Positions 36,158 through 48,880 of a stretch of DNA of 64,000 nucleotides are shown here, piece after piece. Source of the stretch: Arthonia radiata (Eukaryota > Ascomycota > Arthoniomycetes > Arthoniales > Arthoniaceae). The notes beneath the pieces are model-generated. The model saw only the letters and a list, made by a program, of their open reading frames with translations, searched no databases and was not told the DNA's origin. How positions within the stretch are numbered: position 1 is the stretch's first letter; every line of letters starts with the position of its first letter. The DNA is taken from positions 434,001-498,000 of the forward strand of contig PSQN01000016.1 in NCBI GenBank assembly GCA_002989075.1, in the 5' to 3' direction. A program made the translations under genes and the position numbers.

Positions 36158-39100
36158 GTTTAATAGCAATTAATTAGATAAATAACTGTTTCTTTATAGC
36201 TTCTTTAAGGGCTATATATTCGGCCTTACAAGAGCTTAAGGCGACCATTTTTTATAGCTTTAAATTCTAGCTAAGGGCTCCGTTCCTGAGTAGAAAGATA
36301 TAGCCGGTAGTCGATCTCCTAGTGCCGAGGTTTTCCCCCCAATCTGCGTTACAATAGCCGGTTATACCGTCTATTAAGGGAGATTTATAGTAAAGGCCAA
36401 GGTTAGGAGTTTTATCTAAGTAAGTCTAAAGGCTACTTAAAACTCTCTAGTGCTTCTCGCTAGGATTCGATATATACCGGGCTAGTAGGCTAGTTATAAA
36501 GGCAATATCGGGTCTTGTATTTGTTATTAGATACAAAATCGACCTAATTTGTTGCTAATAATTAGAAATATTGGTACTGCTAGCTTGGTTAGAATTCGGT
36601 GTCAATTTTAAGCCGACGGGTTGCGGTATTTTTCCGGGCATTCGGCCGTTTTTCTTCGAATACTTGATCAAAATTTTAGCTAAATAAGTCGACTAGTCTA
36701 GACGAATCGTTTTTGCCGGGCGATCTCGGGTAATTTTAATTCCTAGGAACTTACTAACGTCTCCTAAGTCCTTAACCGTAAGAATTTTATTTAGTTCCTA
36801 ATAAATTCTGGAGATCGTTTCGATAGAATTAGATACCGCTAATATATTGTCTACGTAGACGATTAAAATTGCCTGTATTTCCGTTCTTTAAATATAAACC
36901 GACTGATTGAATACTAGAGGTTCGAAACCTATTCCCCTTAGTAATTCTCGAAGGTAGGCTTTCTACTATCGGCCCGCCTGTTTTAGACCGTAAAGGGCCT
37001 TCTTTATTCAACAAACTTTATTAGTTCCGTTAGATAGGCCAGTTGGTTGCTCAATATAGACAATCTTGTCTAACTTTGCGTTAGAATAAGCCAATTTTAC
37101 GTTCTATTGCTTTATTTCCTAGTCTTTCTCTGCTACTAAGGCTAGTATAAGCCGGTAGATAATTAGATTTACTATATTTATAAAGGTCTCTATAAAATTG
37201 AGGCCAGGTCTTTGCTAGCAGCCCTTAGCTACTCAGCGGGCTTTAAAAATCGGCTCGCCCTCCGGGGGATACTTAATCTTCGGTATTCAGCGCCCTTTTA
37301 GTGTCTTTCTACTCGGCGGCAGCTTAGTTAATATCTAAGTTTCTTAGTTAGCTAGCTCTTTAAGCTCCGACTACATTGCGTTTAGCTAAGAAGGCTAATC
37401 CTTAGATACCCTTATTTCTTTTAAATTAGTAGGCTCTTTAGTAACTGCAACTAAGGTCTATTCGGCGTATTGTTCTAGATTATTATAGAACTCGTTAAAC
37501 TAAATTTTATTAGCGTTTTTGTATATAAAATCTATTTCCTGGGCGCAATCGGTGTCTACCCGGCTAAGGTCTTCGGTACTTCTATAATCTAACTCGGTAG
37601 AAAGGTTAGACTCGTTTAGAGCTCTAGTTTAGTATAGTTCTTGTCTAGATTCGTCCGCTAGTTGTTAAGATATAGAGAAGGTATATTGTTTCTCATATAG
37701 AAGACTCCCTTCTTTATTAAAAGGTACCTTCCTATTATTTTGAAATCCAGCGGTTAAATTTAGCTTATTTTTAAACTTAACTTTTAGTTGTTCTTTAGAC
37801 TCTTTAGGAATACTCTTGGTTAATTAATTAACTATAGATCTCTATAGATTACAAATAAATTTTCCTTTCTAGACGTAGACGTCTCTCCCCCAGTAAACCT
37901 TCCGGTTATTGGGGTCTAAGAGCTTATATTAGTTTGATCTGTAGCCTATTAGGATATAGATAGTTGCTCTGGCGTCTAGCTTTTTTAGTTTAGGTTCTTT
38001 AAGATAAGTAACTAAGCTTTAGATTTTAATAGTACTAATATCTAGTTTTTTGCCGTATTTTGCTTTATACGGGGTAATAAACCCCAGTAATCCGGTATAA
38101 GAGGTCCTGTTATAAATATAGATAGCTGCTTTTAGCGCTTTACTCTAATATATCTAAGGTAGCCCGGCAATATAAAGTATTGCTTGAACTTTACTAACAA
38201 TTGTTTGGTTAAAGCGTTCGGCTCGTTCGTTTTACTAGGGAATATACGGTACGGATGTCGTTAGAATAGCTTCTTTTTGTTCTAGAAGCTGTTTTACCTG
38301 GCCTTTCTAGTATTCTTTTATATTATCTAAGTATAGTCTTTTAAAAGGATACTCGGACTGCGTTTCTTTTTGAGTAATATAGATAGATAGTACATTAAAA
38401 ACCTAATCTTTAGACTGTAGTACCTCGGTAGTCGTATACCGAGTTTTATTGTCTATAAAGCTAGTAAATAATCGACCTTTGGAAGGGGTTTGCGGTACAA
38501 TTGGCCCGCAAATATCTAAGTAGACTTTTTCTAAATAATTAGCCAATTTGTCTAGAGTTTCTCGGCTAACTTTAGCCGTTGCCTTTGCTTTAAAGCAAAT
38601 TTAACAATTATCTTCCAATTTGTCCGAATAATCTGTTCCTAGAGCAACCTTTTTAAGCTATTTTAAGGCGTTTTCGCCTATATGTCCTATTTGTTAATAT
38701 CAAAGGTCAGTTTTCGAAGAAATAGTGTAGAGAGATCGAACTATATTAATAGTCTGAGCTTCTATTATTATTAGGCCGTTAATATACCGCCCCTCGGTGG
38801 TTAGTTGTCCGGTTCAATCAACTTTTGGCTTGTTTTAGCTAAGAGTTACCTTACCTCCTCTCTTTCTAAGCTTATTAAAGCTTAGAAGGTTAATTCTAAA
38901 TTCCTTAATAAACAAAACTTTATCTAGGACAATTGTTTTGTTCTTAAAGAACAGTTTTGCTTTATCTGTCTGTAAGGCTCGAATTAACTTCCCTCCTTCT
39001 CAATAAATAATCTAGTTAGTTAGCCGGATATCCGTTAGAAGGTCAATATTCGAGCAAATATAGCTTGTTAAGCTTATATCGAGGATCTAAGAATTAGTAG

Positions 39101-40111
39101 AGTAATTAACTCTGTCTAGTAATGCTATAAAGCATTGTTCTTCTTGTAGGTTAGAACTGTGTACAGAAAATATTAAAAAATCGGTGTTTTCGGAGCTTTT
39201 GTTGGAATTTAGCCGGAGGTTTGAGTATTTTTTCTAACAAGTTGCCGGTTTATGCCCCTTTTTGTTGTAGAAGGGGCATTTTTCTTGGTTTTTACTTAGA
39301 GGTTTTAATTTTTCTTCGGTCCTTTGCGTCGATTTGTTGTCTATTGCAGTAAAAACCTTTTCTACTAGGCTACTACCGCGGATTCGGCGAAACTCGTCTA
39401 TAAGTTAACTAAATAAGTCCTGTAAACTTATATCGCTAGTCGTTTGTCGGTAGCTTTGGCTAATAATAGCTACCGTGTGCTCGTATTCGGGGGTCAGATT
39501 GTAGAGGACGTAGGTAGCTACCACCTTGTTAGGTAGTGCTAGTCCTCGGGTTACCAAATCGTCCGTTAATTGTCTAATTTTAGTAAGGTAAAGCTTAAGG
39601 GTTTTTACCTTATTAAGTATAGTACTAAAGAGCTCCTTGCAAATTAGAAACTTAAAACTAAAATCTTTCGATTTGTATAACCTTTTTAGACTATTCTAAA
39701 GCTCTAGAGAGTTATAAATCCCCTTTATTTAAATAAGGGGACCGTTCTTTAAAGTTAGTCGAATAAGGGCTGCTACCCTTGTCGATCGTTCCTAGCAGCT
39801 AGCTTTAGTAATATCTCTAGCTAAATAGCCAGAAAAGGGGATTATAATATTACTGTAGCCCTTTTTAGTTAAAAGGGTCTCTATTCGAATCGACCAAATA
39901 TTTTAATTAGTCGAGCCTCTAAGTTTAGAAATCTTATAAGAGAAGTCTATAGCCGAATATATAGTCGGAGATTTCCAAAAAAAAAAGGAAATTCTATTCT
40001 AATAGTTAAATTAAGCTAAAAATTTAGAGTCGATTGGTAATAAGATTGTTTGAAGGTGTTAATAGGTGTCGTAGAGGAAATATTTTCTAAAAAGGAAATT
40101 CAAAAGGAATT

Positions 40112-40134
40112 GGTGCTAACCCGGGCTTATAACC
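40112..40134 (-). other. Copia-R primer binding site (half-tRNA, initiator-Met-like)
   Basis: Reverse complement starts GGTTATAAGCCCGGG, abutting the LTR. It is the better-preserved version of the site at 3335-3357. Confidence 0.65.
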
Positions 40135-40642
40135 TATTAAAAAAGGTAGTAGGAAAGAAGAAGAATACTACTACAAAGAGTAGAAAGACGAGACTAGCTT
40201 AAAACTAGTACAATACTTAAGCTTAATACAGATACAATACTTAGTAGCAAGGAGAAGCTATTATTATATTGTCTGTCTTATTAGCTAAAATTCTTTAAAG
40301 AGATTCTAACTTATATATCTAAGTCTAGCGGCCTATATAAGACCTACTAGATATCTGTTCTTTTGAATAGAGGCTAGATAACCTGTAACTTACTATATAA
40401 GATAGTAATTCTGTCTATTTAAAACTATTAGTCTTAGTCTATTTTATGTTGTCTTAGACTATAGGCCAGCTGTTTAGGATAGGTCGTACAATGCTCCTTT
40501 TTGTCCTAGACCCGGGCTACTAGGCCCGATCCTTTAGGTAAAAGGCTTGTTCTATTCTAGGCCGGGACAGCTGGTAGGACCTGTCCAATACTCTAGGCCC
40601 CTAAGGGTTCCGGCTAACCAGCTAGTTAGTTAATTTCCAACA
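40135..40642 (-). repeat. Copia-R 5' LTR
   Basis: 508 bp. The primer site complement is at 40112-40134, and TSD TTAAT follows at 40643. Confidence 0.92.
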
Positions 40643-41148
40643 TTAATATCGAGAAAATCTAATTTTACTAACAATGTATTAAATTTCTTAGATTTATAAT
40701 TACCGAGCATAGTCTTTAAATAAAAGATTTAAAGATTTAATCTATTTTAACTTAACCTATACTAAAGAATATAAAATAACTACAATAGTTTCTTAGTTTC
40801 GTTAACTATTATAGGCGATAGATATTTAACTTTAGCTAAATTATAGTACCACTATCTTAACAGATAAAATAATCGATAGGATTATTTTAGATATAGAAAG
40901 AATAATTAGTATTTAAAGAGCTTAAAAAAGCTTTTAAAATTGAGTCTATATTAGTAATATTTAACTCTAACCTACCAATTATTATAGAAATAGACGCGTT
41001 AAACTATATAATTAAAGTATATATAAGTTAAAACAATAAGGAAAGGAAGCTTAAACCAGTAGCTTTCTACTTAAAAAAAATATTACCTATAAAATAGAAC
41101 TATAATATTTATAATAAAGAGCTTTTAACTATTATAGCAGTATTTAAG

Positions 41149-41654
41149 TGTTAGAAATTAACCAACTAGCTGGTTAGCCAGAACCCTCAGGGGCCCGGAG
41201 TATTGGACAGGTCCTACCAGCTGTCCCGGCCTAGAATAGAACAAGCCTTTTACCTAAAGGATCGGGCCTAGTAGCCCGGGCCTAGGACAAAAAGGAGCAT
41301 TGCACGACCCGTCCTAGACAGCTGGCCCGTAGTCTAAGACAACACGGGATAGACTGAGACTAACAGTTTTAGATAGACGGAATTACCGTCTTGTGCGGTA
41401 AGTTACGGGTTATCTGGCCTCTATCAAAAGAACAGATATCTAGTAAGTCCTGCACGGGCCGCTAGACTTAGATATATAAGCTAGGATCCCTCTAGAGGAT
41501 TCTAGCTAACAAGACAGACAACACAACAACAGCTTCTCTTTGTTACTGAGTATTGTACCTGTAACAAGCCTAAGTATTGCACTAGTCCCAAGCTAGTCTC
41601 GTCTTCCTACTCTTTGTAGTAGTATCCTTCTTCTTCCCTGCACCCTTTCTAACA
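41149..41654 (+). repeat. Solo Copia LTR inserted in F1
   Basis: 506 bp, TGTTAGAAAT...TTCTAACA, flanked by TSD TTAAG at 41144-41148 and 41655-41659 with no internal region. This is what remains after LTR-LTR recombination of a full Copia. It is visibly the least RIP-mutated Copia LTR here (GC-rich stretches such as GGCCCGGAG and CTGTCCCGGCC kept). Confidence 0.93.
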
Positions 41655-43479
41655 TTAAGATATAGCAAGCTTACTTAAAAGAAGCAAACTATATAATTAT
41701 AGTATATATAAACTATAAGAATTTAACTTACTTTATAACGATAAAGAAACTTAACTACAGATAAGTTAAATAGTTAAAAACTATAGCTCTATATAACTTT
41801 ATTATTACTTACAAGAAGGGTTTTAAGAATAATAAAGCTGACGCTCTAAGCTAACGTCTCAATTACCTTAATAACAAGGAATATATCGAGCATACAATAT
41901 TCTAAGAATATAATAATAAGATTAGATACAATTAATTAGCTATAACAACTAAGTTTGTTATTAAACTAGATAGCCGAATTCTAGACATTCTAAACAACTC
42001 TAAGACCTATTAGAAGAACAAAAAATAATATCTAAGACTAATTAAGAATAATAAGGGCTATTATAAATTCTAAGGTAAAATCTACGTTCTAAGAAATCTA
42101 ATCTAATATATTATTAGTAACTTCTATAATAACCTAATAAAAGAATATAAAGGTATTAATAACACTATTAAAAAGATTATAAGAACCTACTACATCCTAA
42201 AAATTTAACACTACGTTAAAGAATATATCTAAAAATACGATATATACGCAAGAACTAAATACTCGAGATATTCGCTCTATAGCGAGTTATAACTACTAGA
42301 GATATCTAAGAGACCGTAGTATATAGTCTTACTAAACTTTATTACTAAGTTACTAATTTCTAAGAATTTGCTTATAGAAGTAGCTTACAACGCTATTCTA
42401 GTTATATATAATAAACTAATAAAGTACGTATATTTTATATTTTATAAGAAAGCTAATAATTTAGAACAATTAGTATATATATTTCTTTAAATTATTCTAG
42501 CTAACTATAGTTAACTACAAAGAATTGTCTTAGATAGAGACTAAAAGTTTGTCTTACAATTTTAAATATCTTTAATACAGCAATTAAAAACAAAACAGAA
42601 AATATCTACTTTATTCTATCTATAGACCGATAAACAGACCGAGAGAATAAATTAAAAACTAAAATAGTATCTTTAAGTATATATTAACTACTAGCAAGAC
42701 AACTAAGTATAATTACTACTAGTAGCATAGACCGCGTATAATAATATAAAAAACGATATAATAAAAATGACTCTATTTTATGTCTTATATAGCTATTATC
42801 CTCTTTAAGGCAGACAACTATAGAATACTACTAAAAACAAAACAGCTACGCGAATAGCTACGAGCATAAAAACTCTATATCAGTAGTTAAAGTCTAACAG
42901 CGAGTTTATTAATAAATAAACTAGAAAATAGTATAATAAGTTAAGAACTACTCCGAATATAAGCATAAAAGAAGAGGAAAGAGCTTACTTACTTATAAGA
43001 AACTTAAAAACTATTAGACTAAGTAAAAAACTTAACTATACTAAGACAGAACCATTTAAAATCTTATAGCAATTAAAATCTATAACATTTAAACTTAAAC
43101 TTCTAAGTACAATAAGAATATATTCTATATTCTATATAGCGCTGTTAAAACTAGCTTACTCTTAGAAAGTAGAACGATTTAACTTAAAAATTCTTTTTAA
43201 CAACTAAGAACCCGAGTATAAGGTTAAAATAATTCGAGCTTATAGACAATACCGAGGCAAACAACAGTATCTTATAAAATAGAAAGAATACTCTAAATAT
43301 AAAAATTAATAGGAACTAGAATAAAACCTAACTAACTATAAAGATACTATTTAACAATATTAGAACTAAAGTATTAATCGGTTGTAGTAGTACTAATACC
43401 CTAATTTACTACTTAGTGCGTCTCGCTAGTATCTAGGTTATCTATAAATAAACTAGTCTACTATATTAGTAGCCTACTA

Positions 43480-44090
43480 CTTAAATCTAAATATAGATTA
43501 TTATAAAAATCTATACTTAAGCTACTTAGTATATCTATAATATTACTATTAGATATAGCCGCTAGCTATTCTTTCTTAAACAATATATTATTTTAATCTA
43601 TTTTATTTTGCGTCTAGATATACAATCTTTTAAGCTCCTTCTTTAAATTTATAACCGCCGCTTTAATAGCTTCGCACTATCTTTTCGCTGTACAAACAAC
43701 TTTCTTTTCTTTTACTAAACGCTTATATTGCCTTTAGAGGATATTTAATACCTATAAGTACTAAGAATAGATACTTTAAGCTAAAATAAGTTAAAATTAA
43801 TTTAAAAATAAACGTAGAATAGAAACTAACTATTCTTTAACGACGAATAAACGTTATACAACTTTTTATTGCGAATATATATAAAGTACGATACCTTTTT
43901 AAACTTTAGAATATACTTTTTATCTAAATAAAAGTAATAGAAATATAAAAGTATCTCTCGACTATAAACTTTAGCTAAAATAGTATTAATTTTAAGCGCT
44001 TTATTAGCGTTAGAGACCTTCTTAGCTTTAAATATAATAACTTATAGAACTAGATTTATTACTAGATAATAACAAGGTTTTAATATCTCT
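43480..44090 (-). pseudogene. Decayed antisense Zn2Cys6-like region of F1
   Basis: The same place and orientation as the family-B antisense ORF. The cluster positions (43856-43945) line up without gaps, and all six are Tyr codons. The start codon is ATA. The rest is Lys/Leu/Ile-rich with stops. It is fully inactivated; ends are approximate. Confidence 0.5.
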
Positions 44091-44130
44091 AAGGCTATTA
44101 AGAACAACTAGCCTTAAAGAGAGAGCCTTA

Positions 44131-44580
44131 TATTACAATCTTACTATATTAGACTAGTATAGAACTAAGCGTAGCTAGTCTTATTAAAGTATTATACAGT
44201 ATACCTAACGACTCTAATATAGCGACGTTAGCAACGTCGCTATATTACATTAGAATTCTAATAATACGACAAAAGAGTCGTTAAAACTATAAAGTATAAA
44301 AAAATATACTTGTATACCTTAAACTATATAACTAAACTAATAGCTAATCTTAAAATAAACTTTAGTTTATTAATTTAATATTTAAATATAAGTTTCTTAA
44401 CTATATTTAAGTAATATACTTTACCTTCTATCTACTTTAGTTAAGCTTCTCTTACTCTTTATAATCTATCTCGCCTCTCCTATCTTTTAGTCTTTAGTAT
44501 ATAAGATATCTACTACTAAGGTTAATAAGTATATAAGATAAGTAAGTCTTAGTTTGGTTCTTCTAGCGACCAGCGTTATA
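44131..44580 (+). repeat. F1 3' LTR (family C)
   Basis: 450 bp, TATTACAATC...AGCGTTATA. TSD GTTCT follows, identical to the copy 35 kb upstream at 9532. Confidence 0.92.
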
Positions 44581-44585
44581 GTTCT

Positions 44586-44937
44586 TTTATTAGTATAGTT
44601 ATTAAGATAAGAGTAGAGAGTATAGTTAATAAGATTAGAGTTCTTTTTACCTTTAAGCTTATAGATAATTAGATATTCTAGTATCTATATATATTACTTA
44701 ATATTAATAGTATTAACTTTACCTCTAGAGTAGTTTTAGAAGATTATAAAAATACTAGAAAGAAAGAAAAGGCTAGACTTACTCTCTATAGTAATAGATA
44801 GACTTATAGTATACTTATATAGAGTAGATATTTAACCTTATATATTATTACTAGAATAATACTATTAATACTAATTCTATATATAATAAATAGTCTAAGT
44901 TAAGATATATTAAATAAGATATATACTATAATAAGAA
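44586..44937. other. Unassigned RIP-mutated TA-rich DNA (host, part 3)
   Basis: Directly continues 8123-9531 once F1 is removed. No ORF, LTR or recognisable protein; CA/TG depleted. Confidence 0.55.
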
Positions 44938-44942
44938 GTAAT

Positions 44943-45391
44943 TATAACGCCGATCGCTGAAAGAACTAAACTAAGGCTTACTTACCTTATATACTTATTA
45001 ACCTTAGTAGTAGGTATCTTGTATACTAGAGACTAAAAGATAGGAGAGGCGAGATAGATTATAAAGGGTAAGAGGGGCTTAACTAAAGTAGATAGAAGGT
45101 AAAGTACGTTACTTAAATATAGTTAAAAAACTTATATTTAAATATTAAGTTAATAGACTAAAGTTTATTTTAAGATCGGCTATTAGTCTAAATATATAGT
45201 TTAAGGTATAAAAGTATATTTTCTGTGTTTAATAGTCTTAATAGTCTCTTTATTATATAATTAAGATTCTATTGCAATATAGCAACGTTACTAACGTTGC
45301 TATATTAAAGTTATTGAGTATACTATATAATACTTTAATAAAGCTAGCTACGCTTAGCCTTATATTAGCCTAATATAGTAAGATTGTAATA
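44943..45391 (-). repeat. R2 3' LTR (family C)
   Basis: 449 bp, one base shorter than its sisters. Its right flank is the same as that of R1's 3' LTR, confirming it is an intact element end and not a solo LTR. Confidence 0.9.
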
Positions 45392-45567
45392 TAAAGTCTT
45401 CTCTTTAAGACTAGTTGTCTTTAACAGCCTTAAAGATATTAAAACCTTGTTGTCGCTCTATAGTAAATTTAGTTTTATAAGTCGTTATATTTAAAGTTAA
45501 GAAGGCTTTTAACGCTAATAAAGCGCTTAAGATTAATACTATTCTTACTAAAATTTATAGTTGAGAG

Positions 45568-46040
45568 ATACCTTTGTATTTCTGTTGCTCTTATTTAAGT
45601 AAAAAGTATATTCTAAAGTCTAGAAAGGTATTGTATTTTATATATATTTCCAATAAGAAGTTATATAACGTCTATTTATCGTTAAAGGATAGTTAGTTTC
45701 TACCTTAGATTTGCTTTTTAAGTTAATTTTAACTTATTTTAGCTTAAAGTATCTATTCTTAGTACTTATAGGTATTAAATACTCTTTAAGGATAATATAA
45801 GCGTTTAGTAAAAGAAAAGAAAGTTGTTTGTATAGCAAAAAGGTAGTACGAAGCTATTAAAGCGGCGGTTGTAAATTTAAAGAAGAAGCTTAAAAGATTG
45901 CGTATTTAGATATAAAATAAAATAAATTAGAATAACACATTATTTAAGGAGAAATAGCTAGCGGCTATATTTAATAGTAATATTATAAATATACTAAGTA
46001 GCTTAAGTATAGATTTTTATAATAATCTATACTTAAAGGT
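45568..46040 (+). pseudogene. Decayed antisense Zn2Cys6-like region of R2
   Basis: Aligns without gaps to the R1 version at 13258. The cluster positions are 45577-45666; five are Tyr and only the second remains Cys. The start codon is ATA where R1 has ATG. Followed by a basic, Lys/Arg-rich stretch with stops. The end is approximate. Confidence 0.5.
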
Positions 46041-48216
46041 AGATAGTAAGCTACTAATATAGTAAGCTAGTTTATTTATAAGTAATCTAGATACCGACGG
46101 AGTATACTAGATAGTAAATTAGAGTGTTAGTATTGTTACGACCGATCGATATTCTAGTTTTAATATCGTTAAATAGTATCTTTATAGTTAGTTAGGTTTT
46201 ATTTTAGTTTCTATTAGTTTTTATATTTAGAGTATCCTTTCTATTTTATAAGATACTGTTGTTTACCTCGGTATTATCTATAGTTTTAAATTATTTTAAC
46301 CTTATACTCTAGTTCTTAGCTATCTAAAAGGATTTCTAGATTAAATCGTTTTACTTTCTAAAAGTAGACTGGTTTTAATAGCGCTACATAGAATATAGAA
46401 TATATTCTTATTGTTCTTAAAAATTTAAGTTTAAATATTATAGATTCTAATTGCTATAAGATTTTAAACGGTTTTGTCTTAGTATAGTTAAGTTTTTTAC
46501 TTAATTTAGTAGTTTTTAAGTTTCTTATAAGTAAGTAAGCTCTTTTCTCTTCTTTTATACTTATATTTAGGATAAATTTTAAACTTATTATACTATTTTC
46601 TAGTTCGTTTGTTAATAAACTTGCTATTAGACTTTAACTACTGGTACAGGGTTCTTATACTTATAGCTATTCGCGTAGCTATTTTATTTTCTGTAGTATT
46701 CTATAGTTGTCTACTTTAAAGAGGATAGTAGCTATATAAGATATAAAACAGAGTTATTTTTATTATATTGTTCTTTGTATTATTATACGTAGCCTACGCT
46801 ACTAGTAGTAACTATATATAGTTGTCTTATTAGTAGTTAATATATGCTTAAAGGTACTACTTTAGTGTTTAGTTTATTTATTCTGTCTATCTATCTATTT
46901 GTAGATAAAATAAAGTAGATATTTTCTATTTTGTTTCTAATTGCTGTATTAGAGATATTTAAAATTATAAGACAAATTTTTAGTCTTTGTTTAAGACAAT
47001 CTTCTGTAGTTAACTATAGTTAGCAAGGATAATCTAAAGGAATATATATATTAATTGTTCTAAATTGCTAGCTTACTTATAAGATACGAAGTACGCGTAC
47101 TTTGTTAGTTTGTTATATATAACTAAAATAGCGTTGTAAGCTACTTCTATAAGTAAATCTTTAGAAATTAGTAATTTAGTAATAAAGTTTAGTAAGACTG
47201 TATACTATAGTCTTTCGGATATTTCTAGTAGTTGTAATTCGCTATATAATAAATATCTTAGATACTTAGTTTTTACGTATACGTCGTAGTCTTAAATATA
47301 ATTTTCGACGTAGTGTTAGATTCTTGGGATATAGTAAGTTCTTATAATTTTTTTAATAATGTTGTTAATACCTTTATATTCTTTCGTTAGGTTATCGTAA
47401 AAGTTACTAATAATGTTTTAGATTAGATTTCTTAGAACGTAGATTTTGTCTTAAAATTTATAATAATTTCTATTGTTCTTAGTTAGTTCTAGGTATTGTT
47501 TCTTGTTTTTCTAGCAAGTTATAGAGTCGTTTAGAATATCTAGAATTTAGCTGTTTAGTTTAATAACGAACTTAGTTGTTATAGCTAATTAATTGTATCT
47601 AATCTTATTATTATATTCTTAGAATATTGCGTACTTAATATATTTCTTATTGTTAAGGTAATTTAAACGTTAGCTTAAAGCGTCGGCTCTATTGTTCTTA
47701 AAACCCTTTTTGTAGGTAATAATAAAATTGTATAGAGCTATAGTTTCTAACTATCTAACTTATCTACAGTTAAGTTTTTTTATTGTTATAAAGTAAGTTA
47801 AATTCTTATAGTTTATATATACTATAATTATATAGTTTATTTCTTTTAAGTAAGCTCGCTATATCTTAAATACTGCTATAATAGCTAAAAGCTCTTTATT
47901 GTAAATATTGTAGTTCTATTTCGTAGATAATATTTTTCTTAAGTAGAAGGCTACTGGTCTAAGCTTTTTTTCCTTATTATTTTAACTTATATATACTTTA
48001 ATTGTATAGTTTAACGCGTCTATTTCTATAATAATTAGTAGATTAGAGTTAAATATTACTAGTATAGGCTCAATCTTAAAAGCTTTCTTAAGTTCTTTAA
48101 ATATTAATTGTTCTCTTTACGTTTAAAAGAATTCTATTAATTATTTTGTTTATTAAGACAGCGGTACTATAATTCAGCTAAAGTTAAATATCTATTGCCT
48201 ATAGTAGTTAGTAAAT

Positions 48217-48354
48217 TGTTGGAAATTAACCAACTAGCTAGTTAGCCGGAACCCTTAGGGGCCTAGAGTATTGAATAGGTCCTACCAGCTGTCCCGACCT
48301 AGAATAGAACAAGCCTTTTATCTAAAGAATTGGGCCTAGTAGCCCGGGTCTAGG
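48217..48354 (+). repeat. Truncated Copia LTR in R2
   Basis: The first 138 bp of a Copia LTR (TGTTGGAAAT...CCCGGGTCTAGG), ending abruptly at the join to the R2 5' LTR remnant. AGG is shared at the junction. Confidence 0.88.
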
Positions 48355-48406
48355 CTGGCTGCGCTTATCTTGTACTAGCCTAATGTAGTAAGATCGTAAT
48401 AGTAAT

Positions 48407-48880
48407 AGTAGTAGAGTTAGATTAATAGTAGATAATAATAATAAGATATATAAATTATAATATAGAATTAAGGCTTTTAGAAATATATCTACGCCCTACT
48501 AAGATAAAGTTAATTAAAGGGTTAAATTAGCTCTAAGTCTATTATTTACTCTCTAAAGAGAAAATAAATTATAGATAATTTAAAATTATATATAATCTAC
48601 TTACTTACCTTTAGACATCTTACTAATTTTACTACTATATACCTAATATTAGTTTATTTTAGATAAAATAAAGTATAAATTACTTAGAGTAATAAGATAT
48701 ATTAATTAAGCTAAAAGATAAGATGTCTAGACTTTGGAATACCTATACGGCTAAAATTAACCTACCTTCGGATAGCTTTATCTACTAAATATCTAGCTTT
48801 ATTTAGATTATCTATAGTTAATTAGGTTAAACGTACTAGGGGTAATAACTTATCTAGATAGCTAGAAAGGGCGACCTAAT
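48407..48880. other. RIP-mutated flank and boundary of the AT-rich block
   Basis: No element recognised and no ORF; CA/TG remain scarce until about 48,870, where composition switches to normal within a few tens of bases. It may be single-copy DNA hit by RIP spreading out of the repeats, or the tail of an erased transposon. Confidence 0.6.

Larger units (their letters stand above)
20632..40642 (-). mobile_element. Copia LTR retrotransposon, reverse (Copia-R), split by a nested chromovirus
   Basis: TSD TTAAT at 20627-20631 and 40643-40647. Its 508-bp LTRs are 20632-21139 and 40135-40642. The internal part is split into 21140-21566 and 36158-40134 by the family-A element, leaving about 5.4 kb of its own. 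On the minus strand it shows the CCHC knuckle at 39237-39278 (second Cys changed to Tyr), RT box YVDN at 36846-36857 and the RNase H end near 36,180-36,260. Same family as Copia-F, less heavily mutated in places. It sits inside the RT gene of F1. Confidence 0.93.
9537..44580 (+). mobile_element. Family-C Gypsy chromovirus (F1), host of three nested insertions
   Basis: TSD GTTCT at 9532-9536 and 44581-44585 proves that these distant LTRs belong to one insertion. Own segments: 9537-12621 (5' LTR, gag, protease), 19951-20631 (first part of RT), 40643-41148 (rest of RT, RNase H), 41655-44580 (RNase H, integrase, chromodomain, antisense ORF region, 3' LTR). Removing the insertions leaves about 7.2 kb, close to the 7329 bp of the intact sister R1. 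Sequence order matches family B throughout. It is heavily RIP-mutated with no surviving ORF. It is the oldest layer of the nest after the unassigned host DNA. Confidence 0.92.
44943..48401 (-). mobile_element. Family-C Gypsy chromovirus, reverse, internally deleted (R2)
   Basis: TSD GTAAT at 44938-44942 and 48402-48406 fixes both ends. The left end is the full 3' LTR (44943-45391, 449 bp), followed by the antisense ORF region, chromodomain, integrase and RNase H in reverse (45,392-48,216). A truncated Copia LTR then begins at 48217, and only the last 50 bp of the R2 5' LTR remain (48352-48401). Protease, gag and most of the 5' LTR are missing. Heavily RIP-mutated. Confidence 0.92.

Noticed and set aside
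1-48880. CRISPR array, rRNA or tRNA genes, centromeric satellite
   Set aside because: The repeats are LTRs with target duplications, not regularly spaced short repeats. No tRNA cloverleaf or rRNA-like block was noticed, and no tandem satellite array occurs in the AT-rich half.
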